The notes under the pieces are model-generated. The model was not told the DNA's origin. It did no database searches and saw only the letters and a list, made by a program, of their open reading frames with translations. DNA of 64,000 nt from Streptomyces sp. NBC_00234 (GTDB lineage: Bacteria; Actinomycetota; Actinomycetes; Streptomycetales; Streptomycetaceae): NCBI RefSeq assembly GCF_036195325.1, contig NZ_CP108101.1, positions 2,294,001 through 2,358,000 of the forward strand, in the 5' to 3' direction. Shown here piece by piece: positions 7,944 through 16,170 of this stretch (its first letter is position 1; each line of letters opens with the position of its first letter). The position numbers and the translations under genes were made by a program.

Positions 7944-9455
7944 ATGGGACGCACATCGCGCAAGAAACGCAGCTCACTGGCCAATCGGGCGATTGCCGCC
8001 TCGGCCGCACTGATTCTGGGAGGAGGTGGGCTGGTCGCAGTCAATGTCTACGCGAGCGCGGGAGAAGGATGGTCCGGCTCCCCTCCTGAACAGACCCGTA
8101 CAGAGGGTCCCCGGATGTCCACCATCGACTGTCCGGACGTGGGAAACGAACTACCCGAAGTGCCCGAACAGGCACGCGGGGAGGTCGACCGCGAACTGGC
8201 GGCAATGGATACCCAGATCACCGACGCGTACGAACAATTCGCCGACCGCAAGGACGAGATCGCCCAGGACCCGGATCTCGCCGAGAACGCCGTGCTCGGC
8301 CCGCTGAGAAGCAAGCGGGAGGCGAGCCTCGGCCGCATCGGGACGGCTGTCGAACGCGTCGCCGACCGGCCGCAGGGACTCGAGGGGCTCGCCCCGTGCA
8401 GCCTGCGCGCCGACGAGGCCGGCAATGGCGACGGCGGCGGAGATCCCGGCACCGGGGACGACGGCGGCCAGGACCAGGGGGACGAGGGCTCGGACGGCGA
8501 GGGAGGTGAGGGCGACCAGGACCAGGGGGGTCAGGATCCGGACGAGAGTCAGGACCAGGACCAGGAGGGCAACGGGCCCGAAGCCTCCGACTTCGTCGAC
8601 ATCCAGTCGGTCCAGCCCAACGTCGAACGCCCCCGCCAGCGACGGGGCGCCTCACGCGGTACGTTCACCACCGACTGCGGGCGCAACCAGAACGGCAAAT
8701 TCAATCCGGACAATGTCATTGTCGCGCCCGGCGTGAGCAATGGCGCCCACCACATGCACGATTACGTGGGCAACCAGGCCAACGACGCATTCGCGAGCGA
8801 CGACGACCTCGCCAGGGGTGCGACGACCTGTCGCAATCAGGGCGACAAATCCACGTACTACTGGCCGGTGCTGCGCCTCCAGAACGGCCAGGACGAGAAC
8901 GACGTGGACGCCGACGGCGGCGGCAAAGACCAGAACGTCGGGGAGATCCAGACGCCGTCCCAGGTCACGCTGAAATTCGTCGGTTCCCCGGCCGGGAAGG
9001 TGACGGCGATGCCGCGATTCCTGCGGATCATCACCGGGGACGCGAAGGCGTTCACCAATGGCGACGCGAACGCCAACGCCTCCTGGAGCTGCACCGGATT
9101 CGAGGACCGCCAGCTCAAGGACCAATATCCGATCTGCCCGGAAGGCAGCCAGGTGGTGCGCTCGTTCGCGTTCCAGAGCTGCTGGGACGGACGGAACACC
9201 GACAGCGCGAATCACCGCACCCATGTGGCGTTCGCGCAGGACGACGGCAGGTGCCCGAGCGGGTTCCGGGCCATTCCGCAACTCGTGCAGCGCATCGTGT
9301 ACGACGTCCCGCCGGGCCCCGGATTCGCCGTCGACTCGTTCCCCGAGCAGTTGCACAAACCTGTCACGGATCACGGCGACTTCATCAACGTCTTCGGCCG
9401 GAACACGATGAAGAGGGTGGTGAGCTGCATCAACGACGGTCGCAGGTGCCGCTGA
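7944..9455 (+). CDS. Secreted DUF1996 protein with acidic linker
   Basis: A 503-aa exported protein. A basic N-terminus ([10 protein letters not shown]) and hydrophobic core near 17-38 form a signal peptide or anchor. A helical, Glu/Asp-rich segment follows (about 65-150), then a Gly/Asp/Gln-rich low-complexity linker (about 155-215). The C-terminal DUF1996 domain (about 230-480) contains HHMHDYVGN, a clustered Cys pattern and [21 protein letters not shown]1996 proteins are extracellular in actinobacteria and fungi, and some are linked to cell-wall or polysaccharide contexts. No enzyme function is assigned. ATG 7944 follows GCAGAGGAG; an upstream ATG at 7905 lacks this. Confidence 0.87.
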   Translation: MGRTSRKKRSSLANRAIAASAALILGGGGLVAVNVYASAGEGWSGSPPEQTRTEGPRMSTIDCPDVGNELPEVPEQARGEVDRELAAMDTQITDAYEQFADRKDEIAQDPDLAENAVLGPLRSKREASLGRIGTAVERVADRPQGLEGLAPCSLRADEAGNGDGGGDPGTGDDGGQDQGDEGSDGEGGEGDQDQGGQDPDESQDQDQEGNGPEASDFVDIQSVQPNVERPRQRRGASRGTFTTDCGRNQNGKFNPDNVIVAPGVSNGAHHMHDYVGNQANDAFASDDDLARGATTCRNQGDKSTYYWPVLRLQNGQDENDVDADGGGKDQNVGEIQTPSQVTLKFVGSPAGKVTAMPRFLRIITGDAKAFTNGDANANASWSCTGFEDRQLKDQYPICPEGSQVVRSFAFQSCWDGRNTDSANHRTHVAFAQDDGRCPSGFRAIPQLVQRIVYDVPPGPGFAVDSFPEQLHKPVTDHGDFINVFGRNTMKRVVSCINDGRRCR

Positions 9456-9487
9456 CACGATCGGCGGCACCCCTCCTACCTGCGCGG

Positions 9488-9967
9488 TCAGCTCCCGTGG
9501 TGACCGGAGTGCCCTTCCTCGCTCTTCCCACTGCCACTACTCCCCGAGTGGTGCGGCGAGGCGGTCTCCACCGTCCCCCCGAGCCGGCCGCGCAGTGCCG
9601 CGACCACCTCCGGTTCCCCCACCGCCACCCACCTCCGGCCGACCAGGTACGAGCCGCCGTAGTCGTTGGCCTCGTCGATCCACTCCCGCTGACCGCGATC
9701 GGTGGCGAAGGTGGCCAGCACATAACGCCCGTCACCGGTGCGGCAGTTGGCCTGGCGGATCTCCTCAGCGTCGGTCTGGAGATTCGGCTCGCAGCGCGCC
9801 TTGGCGGCCAGTTGCTCCAGCGTTCCGGTCGCGGTCCGCGGGGCGTCCTGCTCGCCGTCGCCGTCGGCCGCTCCCCCACCGCAACCGGCCAGGAGCGCCA
9901 GTCCGACGAGTACGACGGCGGCGGCCCGGCGGCCCTGCCCGCGGCGCCGCTCCAGCTGTGTCACCAT
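9488..9967 (-). CDS. Small secreted lipoprotein, unknown function
   Basis: A 159-aa predicted lipoprotein. An Arg-rich N-terminus leads into a hydrophobic core and lipobox LAGC with Cys29. The mature part has a pair of cysteines (in KARCEPN and QANCRTGDG) likely to form a disulfide, and ends in a Ser/Gly/His-rich tail. I do not recognise a named family. It lies convergent to the DUF1996 gene and 51 bp downstream of the methyltransferase gene on the same strand. Confidence 0.75.
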   Translation of the reverse strand: MVTQLERRRGQGRRAAAVVLVGLALLAGCGGGAADGDGEQDAPRTATGTLEQLAAKARCEPNLQTDAEEIRQANCRTGDGRYVLATFATDRGQREWIDEANDYGGSYLVGRRWVAVGEPEVVAALRGRLGGTVETASPHHSGSSGSGKSEEGHSGHHGS

Positions 9968-10018
9968 CCGCCCATCGTGCCCCTCAGGTCCCTTCTGCGG
10001 GGCGGAACGGCGGATTCT

Positions 10019-10768
10019 TCACGGGTGCGCGACGGCCAGGCTCACCACGTAGGTCTCCTCGACCGTGCCGTCCGGGAAGACACCGGCCAGCCGCTCACGC
10101 TCCCCGGCGAGGAAGCCGTGCGCCTCTTCCTTGTCCCTCACCAGGAAGTCGGAGTAGCTGCCGAGGTTGGCGAGATGCACACCGAGGGGTACCCGTCGGC
10201 TCCAGGACACCTGCCGTGTGGCCCATCCGAGCGCGGGCGGCAGCCGCCGGAAGCGGGCCGACCTGGCATCGAACGAGGTCTCGGCGCCACCGAAGAACCG
10301 GCGCAGGCGGGCGTCCTGGTCGGCGATCCACGGAACCGCAGCATCGGAGTCGTTCCACCACAAGGCAAGCGCACCACCGGGGCGCAGCACCCGGCGGGCC
10401 TCCGGAACCGACAGGTCCGGGTCGGTCCAGTGCCATGCCTGCGCGTAGGTGAGGAGGTCGAGGGAACCGGACTTCAGCGGCAGGTGGTCGCCGTCGCCCC
10501 GGACGAGAGGTACGCCCGGCAGGAACCGGCGGAACTGTGCGGCCATGCCGTCGCCGGGCTCGACAGCCGTCACCCCAGCGCCACGCGCGTCCAGGAGCGC
10601 GGTGCCGAGGCCCGTCCCTGCGCCGATGTCCGCGACGCGCGCGCCGGCCAGGGGGAATCCGGCGAGCTCCTCGACGGCGTCGAGGAGGGCAGGCGGGTAG
10701 GAGGGGCGGTTCGCGGCGTAGTCGGCGGCTGCCCCGTCGAAGGATCGTGCACGCGACGTGGTGGTCAT
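10019..10768 (-). CDS. Class I SAM-dependent methyltransferase
   Basis: A 249-aa cytosolic methyltransferase of the UbiE/methyltransferase-11 type. Motif I VADIGAGTGLG is near residues 45-55, an acidic residue follows in TAVEPGDGM, and the later strand carries DLLTYAQAWHWTDP with RVLRPGG. The N-terminus (RSFDGAAADYAANRPSYP) is typical of the family. ATG 10768 is chosen because it precedes that conserved start; the open frame extends upstream into the divergent gene's promoter. The substrate is unknown. Confidence 0.85.
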   Translation of the reverse strand: MTTTSRARSFDGAAADYAANRPSYPPALLDAVEELAGFPLAGARVADIGAGTGLGTALLDARGAGVTAVEPGDGMAAQFRRFLPGVPLVRGDGDHLPLKSGSLDLLTYAQAWHWTDPDLSVPEARRVLRPGGALALWWNDSDAAVPWIADQDARLRRFFGGAETSFDARSARFRRLPPALGWATRQVSWSRRVPLGVHLANLGSYSDFLVRDKEEAHGFLAGERERLAGVFPDGTVEETYVVSLAVAHP

Positions 10769-10878
10769 GGCTTCATCATGTCCGGGCCTCGCACCCCGCG
10801 AGGGTGCAATGGGCGGACGGGCGCGGCAGCCGCAGGCGGCCGGAGTGACCATCGCACCATTCGCTCGTTCAGCTGAAC

Positions 10879-12840
10879 ATGCCTCCGCGTCGAGCAGTGC
10901 CGTCCTCCGCCGAACGTCCCCTGCTCGGGCCGGTCGATCCGGAGCAGGCGGATGCCGCGCTGGTCGAGCACTACGCCCGGCTGACACGGATCGGCTATCT
11001 CGTGCTGCCGGCCTCGCTCGGGCGCAGTCGGCGGGTGCTGACGGCGCACTGGCTCGTCCAGCGGTCGCTGCCAGGGTCGCGGGCGGCGGACTCGGGGGCG
11101 CGGCTGCCGTTGCCGCGCAGGCCCGCAGGGGAGCCAGTGGCGGATCCGGGCTATGCGGATCTGCGGCTGCGGGTGGTGCGTTCGGCGTTGGAGGCGGGGA
11201 TGCCGTTACGCCGGCGGGCCCGGCCGCGGTGGGCCCGGATGCCGCCGTTCTTACCGCTGGTGTGGGGGCTGCGGCTGTTCCCCCGGTCCGGTGGTGCGGA
11301 CGAACTCGCCCTGGAGCAGGCGCTGTCCGCGGTACCGGGACCGTGCCGCGCCGCCCATGTGCTGCGCGGCCTGGAGGGGCTCACGGACCCGGAGGTGTGC
11401 CGGGTGCTCGCCGCCGCCGGGGTGGCGGACCCGGATGCGGCGCTGGCGGGCGCGGACGCGGTGACGGCGCCGCACGCGCTGCTGGCGTCCCCGGGGTTCG
11501 ACCCCTGTTCGCTGCACGCCCGGCCCACCGACCTGCTGCTTCGGCGCCGCCGGACGAGGGCCGCCCTGGCCGGGTTCGGGGCGCTGGTCGCCTGCGGGAC
11601 GCTGCTCGTGATGCCGGGCGGCGGCTGGGGGCCGGACGGGACCTCCGCGGGCGCGGACGCACATAACCCTGCCGCCCAACGGGCCCTGGAACCTGGTGCG
11701 TTGCGGCGGGTGTCGCCGACGTACTGGCAGCGCTCGGCCCGTACGGACTTCACCGTCTGGCCCGCCCGCGGCGAGCGCACCCGGGATACCGGGCTGCTGC
11801 GCCGGGCCCTCGACGCCTGGGCGCTGCCCGGTCCCGACGACCGGTCGACCGCGACGCCCAGGACCCCCACGGGCCCGCCGATGGGACCGCCGCAGCTGCT
11901 GTACGCGGGGGTGGTGGACGAGGCCGCCGTCGTGCTGTTCCACGACGGGCTGCGCATCGTGCGGTACGCCGAGTCCCGCCGCGCCGGTTCCCGCCGGGGC
12001 GGCGTGCTCGACTTCGCCCGGGTGGACGGCGCGGATTCCGCCGGATCGAACGCGCTGGTCGTGAGCCGCGCGCACGGCCGGGTCCGCTATCTGACGGCGC
12101 CCTGGGTGCGCGGGGCCGCCGTACGGGATCTGCTCGCACCGCACGCGGCACCGCGCGCCCTGCCCCGCGACGCCCACGGGGTGACCGCCGCACTGGACGG
12201 GCTCGGAGACGGTGCCGGGGGCTGCCGTTCCCGGAAGGCCCTGGAGGTACGGGACGCGGAGGCGGTCCGGCTGCTGACCGACCTCGGCGAACTGACCCCG
12301 GTCCGGCTGACGTCCGGCGCCCCGTCCGCCGAGCACGACGTGTCGGGACGTGCGGAGCGGGAGAGCTGGGCGCGGACCGCGTGCCTGCTGCCCGCCGTGC
12401 GGGCCGGCGGAGTCCGCTCGGTGAACTCCTGGCAGTTCGCGCGCCAGCCGCTCCCCGAGGGCGGCGGCGCCGCGCGCTGGCTCTGCGTCCGGGCGGAGAC
12501 CTGGCGGGGTACGGGAAGCAGGGTGCTGGCCGAGTTCCAGGCTCCGGCGGAGCCGTCCGGCGGGGCCGTCGCCCCGGGGGCGGTCGCGGCGCGCGCCGCC
12601 GAGTCGCCCGCCTGCGGGCCGCGCGATCCGCAGGTGCTGGCCGGTGTGCTCTGGAAGTCGGCGGGCGGGCGGTGGTACGTACTGGCGGCGGGCTCCGGGC
12701 AGTTCACCTCGCTGACCACGTCCGGAGGCGTGGCGGGCAGGTCGGAGGGGCGCCTGCTGGCGGTGCGGGCCCGCGCGGGCGACCGGGCCGAGCTCAACGG
12801 GCTGCTGGCGGACGGCCGCAGGGTCGGCGCGCTGCGCTGA
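10879..12840 (+). CDS. Sigma-factor-like membrane protein of unknown function
   Basis: A 653-aa protein in three parts. Residues about 20-60 (ALVEHYARLTRIGYLVLP...RRVLTAHWLVQRSLP) resemble ECF sigma region 2. Residues about 140-190 (ALSAVPGPCRAAHVLRGLEGLTDPEVCRVLAAAG) resemble region 4 but with degenerate DNA-contact positions. A single TM helix follows near 227-245 (AALAGFGALVACGTLLVM), then about 400 residues probably outside the membrane with several cysteines and no recognised domain. The topology is reminiscent of a membrane-tethered regulator, but no protease or anti-sigma signature was seen. It is divergent from the methyltransferase gene, with ATG at 10879. Confidence 0.75.
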   Translation: MPPRRAVPSSAERPLLGPVDPEQADAALVEHYARLTRIGYLVLPASLGRSRRVLTAHWLVQRSLPGSRAADSGARLPLPRRPAGEPVADPGYADLRLRVVRSALEAGMPLRRRARPRWARMPPFLPLVWGLRLFPRSGGADELALEQALSAVPGPCRAAHVLRGLEGLTDPEVCRVLAAAGVADPDAALAGADAVTAPHALLASPGFDPCSLHARPTDLLLRRRRTRAALAGFGALVACGTLLVMPGGGWGPDGTSAGADAHNPAAQRALEPGALRRVSPTYWQRSARTDFTVWPARGERTRDTGLLRRALDAWALPGPDDRSTATPRTPTGPPMGPPQLLYAGVVDEAAVVLFHDGLRIVRYAESRRAGSRRGGVLDFARVDGADSAGSNALVVSRAHGRVRYLTAPWVRGAAVRDLLAPHAAPRALPRDAHGVTAALDGLGDGAGGCRSRKALEVRDAEAVRLLTDLGELTPVRLTSGAPSAEHDVSGRAERESWARTACLLPAVRAGGVRSVNSWQFARQPLPEGGGAARWLCVRAETWRGTGSRVLAEFQAPAEPSGGAVAPGAVAARAAESPACGPRDPQVLAGVLWKSAGGRWYVLAAGSGQFTSLTTSGGVAGRSEGRLLAVRARAGDRAELNGLLADGRRVGALR

Positions 12841-12917
12841 GGGGCCGGACCGGCATTCGCGCAGGAATTCGCCGCACACCCCTGTCCCCTTCGCTTACCC
12901 GTCAGTACATTGACAGC

Positions 12918-13823
12918 ATGTCTAACACGCAGCCAGCGGCGGTCGCGTCGGAGCGGAGCACGCTCAAAGCCCGCAAGGTCTCCTTCGACTGGGACAAGAC
13001 GCCCCTGCACTGGGTGCCGGGCGACCCGTTCACCGCGCACACCATCAACGTGCTCCATCTGCTCCTGCCGGCCGGGGAGCGGTGGTTCATCCACGTCTAC
13101 CGCCAGGTGCTGCCGTACATCCACGACGAGCGACTGCGCCAGGACGTCATCGGGTTCATCGGCCAGGAGGCCGTGCACTCCCAGGCCCACGACGACGTAC
13201 TGCCGCACCTGAAGAAGCTCGGTCTCGACCCGACCCCGTACACCGCACAGGTGGACTGGATGTTCGAGAAGCTGCTCGGCGACAGGACGCTGCCGCCCGG
13301 CCGTGCCCGCACCTGGTGGCTCATGGAGCGGGTCGCGATCATCGCGGCGATCGAGCACTACACCGCCTTCCTCGGTGACTGGATCCTCAACGCCGAAGCG
13401 CTCGACCGGCGCGGCGCCGATCCCACGATGATGGATCTGCTGCGCTGGCACGGCGCCGAGGAGGTCGAGCACCGCTCCGTCGCCTTCGAGGTGTTCATGC
13501 ACGTCGACGGCGGCTACCGGCGGCGGGTGCGGACCTGGGCGACCGCGTTCTCCGCGCTCGTCTTCCTCTGGCAGCGCGGCACCCGCTTCTTCATGGAGAA
13601 CGACCCGAGCCTGCTGGCCGGCAAGGCGACCTTCAAGGAGTTCTACACGAGCGGCAAGCGGGGCACCCTGCCCAGCACCGGTTCCATCGCGCGCTCCATC
13701 CCCACCTATCTGAGCCGGACGTACCACCCCTCGCAGGAGGGCAGCACGGCCCAGGCCGTCGACTACCTCGCCCACTCGCCCGCGGCCCTGGCGGCCGAGG
13801 CCCGCACGTCGGGAACGAACTGA
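12918..13823 (+). CDS. Metal-dependent hydrolase / ferritin-like di-iron protein (PF10118-type)
   Basis: A 301-aa helical protein. The metal-ligand pattern is E84-x-x-H87 (GQEAVHSQAHD), E146/H147 (AAIEHYTAF) and the EEVEH motif at 181-185, a carboxylate/His set suited to a di-iron centre. The family is annotated as metal-dependent hydrolase. Its neighbour, 3 bp downstream, is a flavin/2Fe-2S reductase, which suggests an oxygenase or desaturase-like role with a dedicated electron donor. That role is inferred from context. ATG 12918 gives the conserved start (MSNTQPAAV). Confidence 0.82.
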   Translation: MSNTQPAAVASERSTLKARKVSFDWDKTPLHWVPGDPFTAHTINVLHLLLPAGERWFIHVYRQVLPYIHDERLRQDVIGFIGQEAVHSQAHDDVLPHLKKLGLDPTPYTAQVDWMFEKLLGDRTLPPGRARTWWLMERVAIIAAIEHYTAFLGDWILNAEALDRRGADPTMMDLLRWHGAEEVEHRSVAFEVFMHVDGGYRRRVRTWATAFSALVFLWQRGTRFFMENDPSLLAGKATFKEFYTSGKRGTLPSTGSIARSIPTYLSRTYHPSQEGSTAQAVDYLAHSPAALAAEARTSGTN

Positions 13824-13826
13824 GCC

Positions 13827-14912
13827 ATGGCCCTTCCCCGTCTGCGCACCGTGGTCCTGGTCACCGGCGCCGCCCTGCTCGCCCGGCGTGCGCTGCGCCG
13901 CCGCATCGAGGCGTCACCGCTGTGGCCCATGCCCGCCCTGGAGGAGCCGGTCTCGGGCCGCTCGGAGCGGCGCTCCACCACCACCCGGCCGTTGCTGATC
14001 ACCGAGCGGGACACGGTCGCCGACGGCGTCGTCCGGCTCCGGCTGACCGGCGACGACCTGCCCTCCTGGCAGCCCGGCGCCCATCTCGACCTGGTGCTGC
14101 CGTCCGGTCTCGTCCGGCAGTACTCGCTCTGCGGGGACCCGGCCGACCCGGACGCGTACACGATCGCGCCGCGCCTGATCGAGGACGGCAGAGGCGGTTC
14201 GCGCGAGGTCCACGCGCAGCTGCACGAGGGTACGGAGGTGCGCGTCCGCGGGCCGCGCAACCGCTTCCCGCTCGTCGAGGCACCGGCCTACGTGTTCGTG
14301 GCGGGCGGTATCGGCATCACTCCGATCCTGCCGATGCTCCGCGCCGTCGCGGCGTCGGGCGCCGACTGGCGGCTGCTGTACGGAGGGCGTACCCGCGCCT
14401 CCATGCCGTTCCTCGACGAGCTCGACGCGATCGGGAAGGCCGGCGGGGAGGACGGCCGGGTGACCGTGGTGCCGGAGGACGAGGCGGGCTACCCGGACAC
14501 CGCCGCGCTGCTGGCGGGGGCGGCGCCGGGCACGGCGGTGTACTGCTGCGGCCCGGAACCCCTGATGGACGCGGTGGCCGCCGCGCTCCCCGAGGGCTGC
14601 ACCCTCCATCTGGAACGCTTCACCGCCGCCACCGGAGCGGACCCCGCGTCCACGGCCTTCGAGGTCGAACTGCGCCGCTCCGGCCGGACCGTTCGGGTCC
14701 CCGCGGACCGGTCGGTGCTGGCCGCCGTGCGCGAGGAGCTCCCGTACGTCTCGTACTCCTGCGAGCAGGGCTTCTGCGGAACCTGCCAACAGCGGGTCCT
14801 GGAGGGCGAGGTCGATCACCGGGACGAGCTGCTGACGGACGCGGAGCGCGAGGACTCGATGCTCCTGTGCGTCTCGCGCTGCCGCGGTGAACGGCTGGTC
14901 CTGGACCTCTGA
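13827..14912 (+). CDS. Phthalate-dioxygenase-reductase-type ferredoxin oxidoreductase
   Basis: A 361-aa electron-transfer protein with domains in the PDR order. A hydrophobic/basic leader (1-35) comes first, then an FMN-binding beta-barrel (about 50-150, with RQYSLCGDP). A NAD(P)H-binding domain follows (VAGGIGITPILPMLRA near 157-172, and YCCGPEPLMDAV). The C-terminal plant-type 2Fe-2S domain has cysteines C312-x4-C317-x2-C320-x27-C348. It probably passes electrons from NAD(P)H to the di-iron protein encoded 3 bp upstream. Confidence 0.92.
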   Translation: MALPRLRTVVLVTGAALLARRALRRRIEASPLWPMPALEEPVSGRSERRSTTTRPLLITERDTVADGVVRLRLTGDDLPSWQPGAHLDLVLPSGLVRQYSLCGDPADPDAYTIAPRLIEDGRGGSREVHAQLHEGTEVRVRGPRNRFPLVEAPAYVFVAGGIGITPILPMLRAVAASGADWRLLYGGRTRASMPFLDELDAIGKAGGEDGRVTVVPEDEAGYPDTAALLAGAAPGTAVYCCGPEPLMDAVAAALPEGCTLHLERFTAATGADPASTAFEVELRRSGRTVRVPADRSVLAAVREELPYVSYSCEQGFCGTCQQRVLEGEVDHRDELLTDAEREDSMLLCVSRCRGERLVLDL

Positions 14913-14949
14913 CACCTCCGGTGGTCCCGACCCCGGCTACGCTGTCGGC

Positions 14950-15672
14950 ATGACGACCGGGGTGCGGCGCAGGATGGGCGTCGAAGAACGCAGGCAGCAG
15001 TTGATCGGCGTCGCGCTGGAGTTGTTCAGCCACCGCTCCCCCGACGAGGTGTCGATCGACGAGATCGCGGCTGCCGCCGGTATCTCGCGGCCCCTCGTCT
15101 ACCACTACTTCCCGGGGAAGCAGAGCCTGTACGAGGCGGCGCTCGGCCGGGCCGCCGACGAGCTGGCCGGCCGGTTCCTCGAACCGCCCGAAGGGCCCCT
15201 GGGCGCCCGGCTGCTGCGGGTGATGGGCCGGTTCTTCGACTTCGTCGAGGAGCACGGCCCCGGCTTCTCCGCGCTGATGCGCGGAGGTCCCGCGGTCGGC
15301 TCCTCGACCGCGAACGCCATGATCGACGGGGTGCGGCAGGCCGCGTACGAGCAGATCATCAGCCACCTCGGCGTCCAGGACCCGCCCGCACGGCTGGAGT
15401 TGGTCGTGCGCTCCTGGGTCTCGCTCGCCGAGTCGACGGCCCTGCTCTGGCTCGACGGGCGGCGCATCCCCCGGGCCGAGCTGGAGATGCAGCTCGTGCA
15501 CGATTTCGCCGCACTGGCCGCGGTGAGCGCCGCCTACAACCAGGAGATGGCCGGTGTCGTGCTGCGGGTCCTGGCCCAGGAACCGGTGGACGGCCCCTTC
15601 GGGGATCTGCTGACACGCCTGTCGACCCTGGCGCCGTCCGTGCCGGCGGTGCCCCCGCAGCGCCGACCGTGA
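14950..15672 (+). CDS. TetR-family regulator
   Basis: A 240-aa regulator. The N-terminal helix-turn-helix spans about residues 10-57 (EERRQQLIGVALELF...SIDEIAAAAGISRPLVYHYFPGKQSLYEAAL). The ligand-binding C-terminal half is divergent. It lies 37 bp downstream of the di-iron protein/reductase genes on the same strand, so the three may form one unit that it autoregulates. Its effector is unknown; fatty-acid or CoA-linked ligands would fit a desaturase-like operon but this is conjecture. Confidence 0.9.
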   Translation: MTTGVRRRMGVEERRQQLIGVALELFSHRSPDEVSIDEIAAAAGISRPLVYHYFPGKQSLYEAALGRAADELAGRFLEPPEGPLGARLLRVMGRFFDFVEEHGPGFSALMRGGPAVGSSTANAMIDGVRQAAYEQIISHLGVQDPPARLELVVRSWVSLAESTALLWLDGRRIPRAELEMQLVHDFAALAAVSAAYNQEMAGVVLRVLAQEPVDGPFGDLLTRLSTLAPSVPAVPPQRRP

Positions 15673-15685
15673 CGAGGCTCCGGAT

Positions 15686-16036
15686 TCAGCTCTTGCGGTA
15701 GGACGGGTCCAGTTCACGGGTCTCGGCCGAGGCGTGCACCACCAGGTCGTCACCGGTCTTGAGATATCCGGCCAGCAGCTCCAGGACGGACTCGGTCAGC
15801 CGCGCCTTGGTCTCCGGTGTGCGGCCCGTCAGCAGACCGATCGAGATGTGCACGATCACGTCACCGTCGGGGGCCTCCCCCACGACCGAGTCCTCCACCC
15901 GCCGGAATCTCGTCTTGCAGTTGGGGATCTTCGTGGTCACGGTCTCGGCGACCAGGGGGTGCAGCGCGAGAGCGAAGCCACGACGGTCGAAGGTGTCGTC
16001 GAGCTCGGCGGAATAGTCGACGGTGATCTGCGGCAT
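15686..16036 (-). CDS. 5-carboxymethyl-2-hydroxymuconate isomerase-like tautomerase
   Basis: A 116-aa protein of the CHMI branch of the tautomerase superfamily. It begins MPQITVDYS, and Pro at position 2 becomes the N-terminal catalytic base after Met removal, which fixes the start at ATG 16036, not the GTG at 16039. C-terminal features include HISIGLLTGRTPETKARL and a stretch resembling the trimer interface. No homoprotocatechuate pathway genes are near, so the physiological substrate is uncertain. It is convergent with the TetR gene, 13 bp apart. Confidence 0.8.
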   Translation of the reverse strand: MPQITVDYSAELDDTFDRRGFALALHPLVAETVTTKIPNCKTRFRRVEDSVVGEAPDGDVIVHISIGLLTGRTPETKARLTESVLELLAGYLKTGDDLVVHASAETRELDPSYRKS

Positions 16037-16107
16037 CACATGCTCCTGTGTACGGGTCCGGCCGGTTGTCCGGCCTCAGCCTTACGGTGATCGGCATGAC
16101 AGCACAA

Positions 16108-16153
16108 GCCCGGTCGCGGTCCGGCCCCGTGAGGGACCGGACCGCGACCGGGC
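16108..16153 (-). terminator. Terminator downstream of the pullulanase gene
   Basis: A perfect 17-bp stem (16108-16124 with 16137-16153) and a 12-nt loop lie immediately 3' of the pullulanase stop on the minus strand. Confidence 0.75.
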
Positions 16154-16170
16154 GGTGTGGTGCGGACTGA

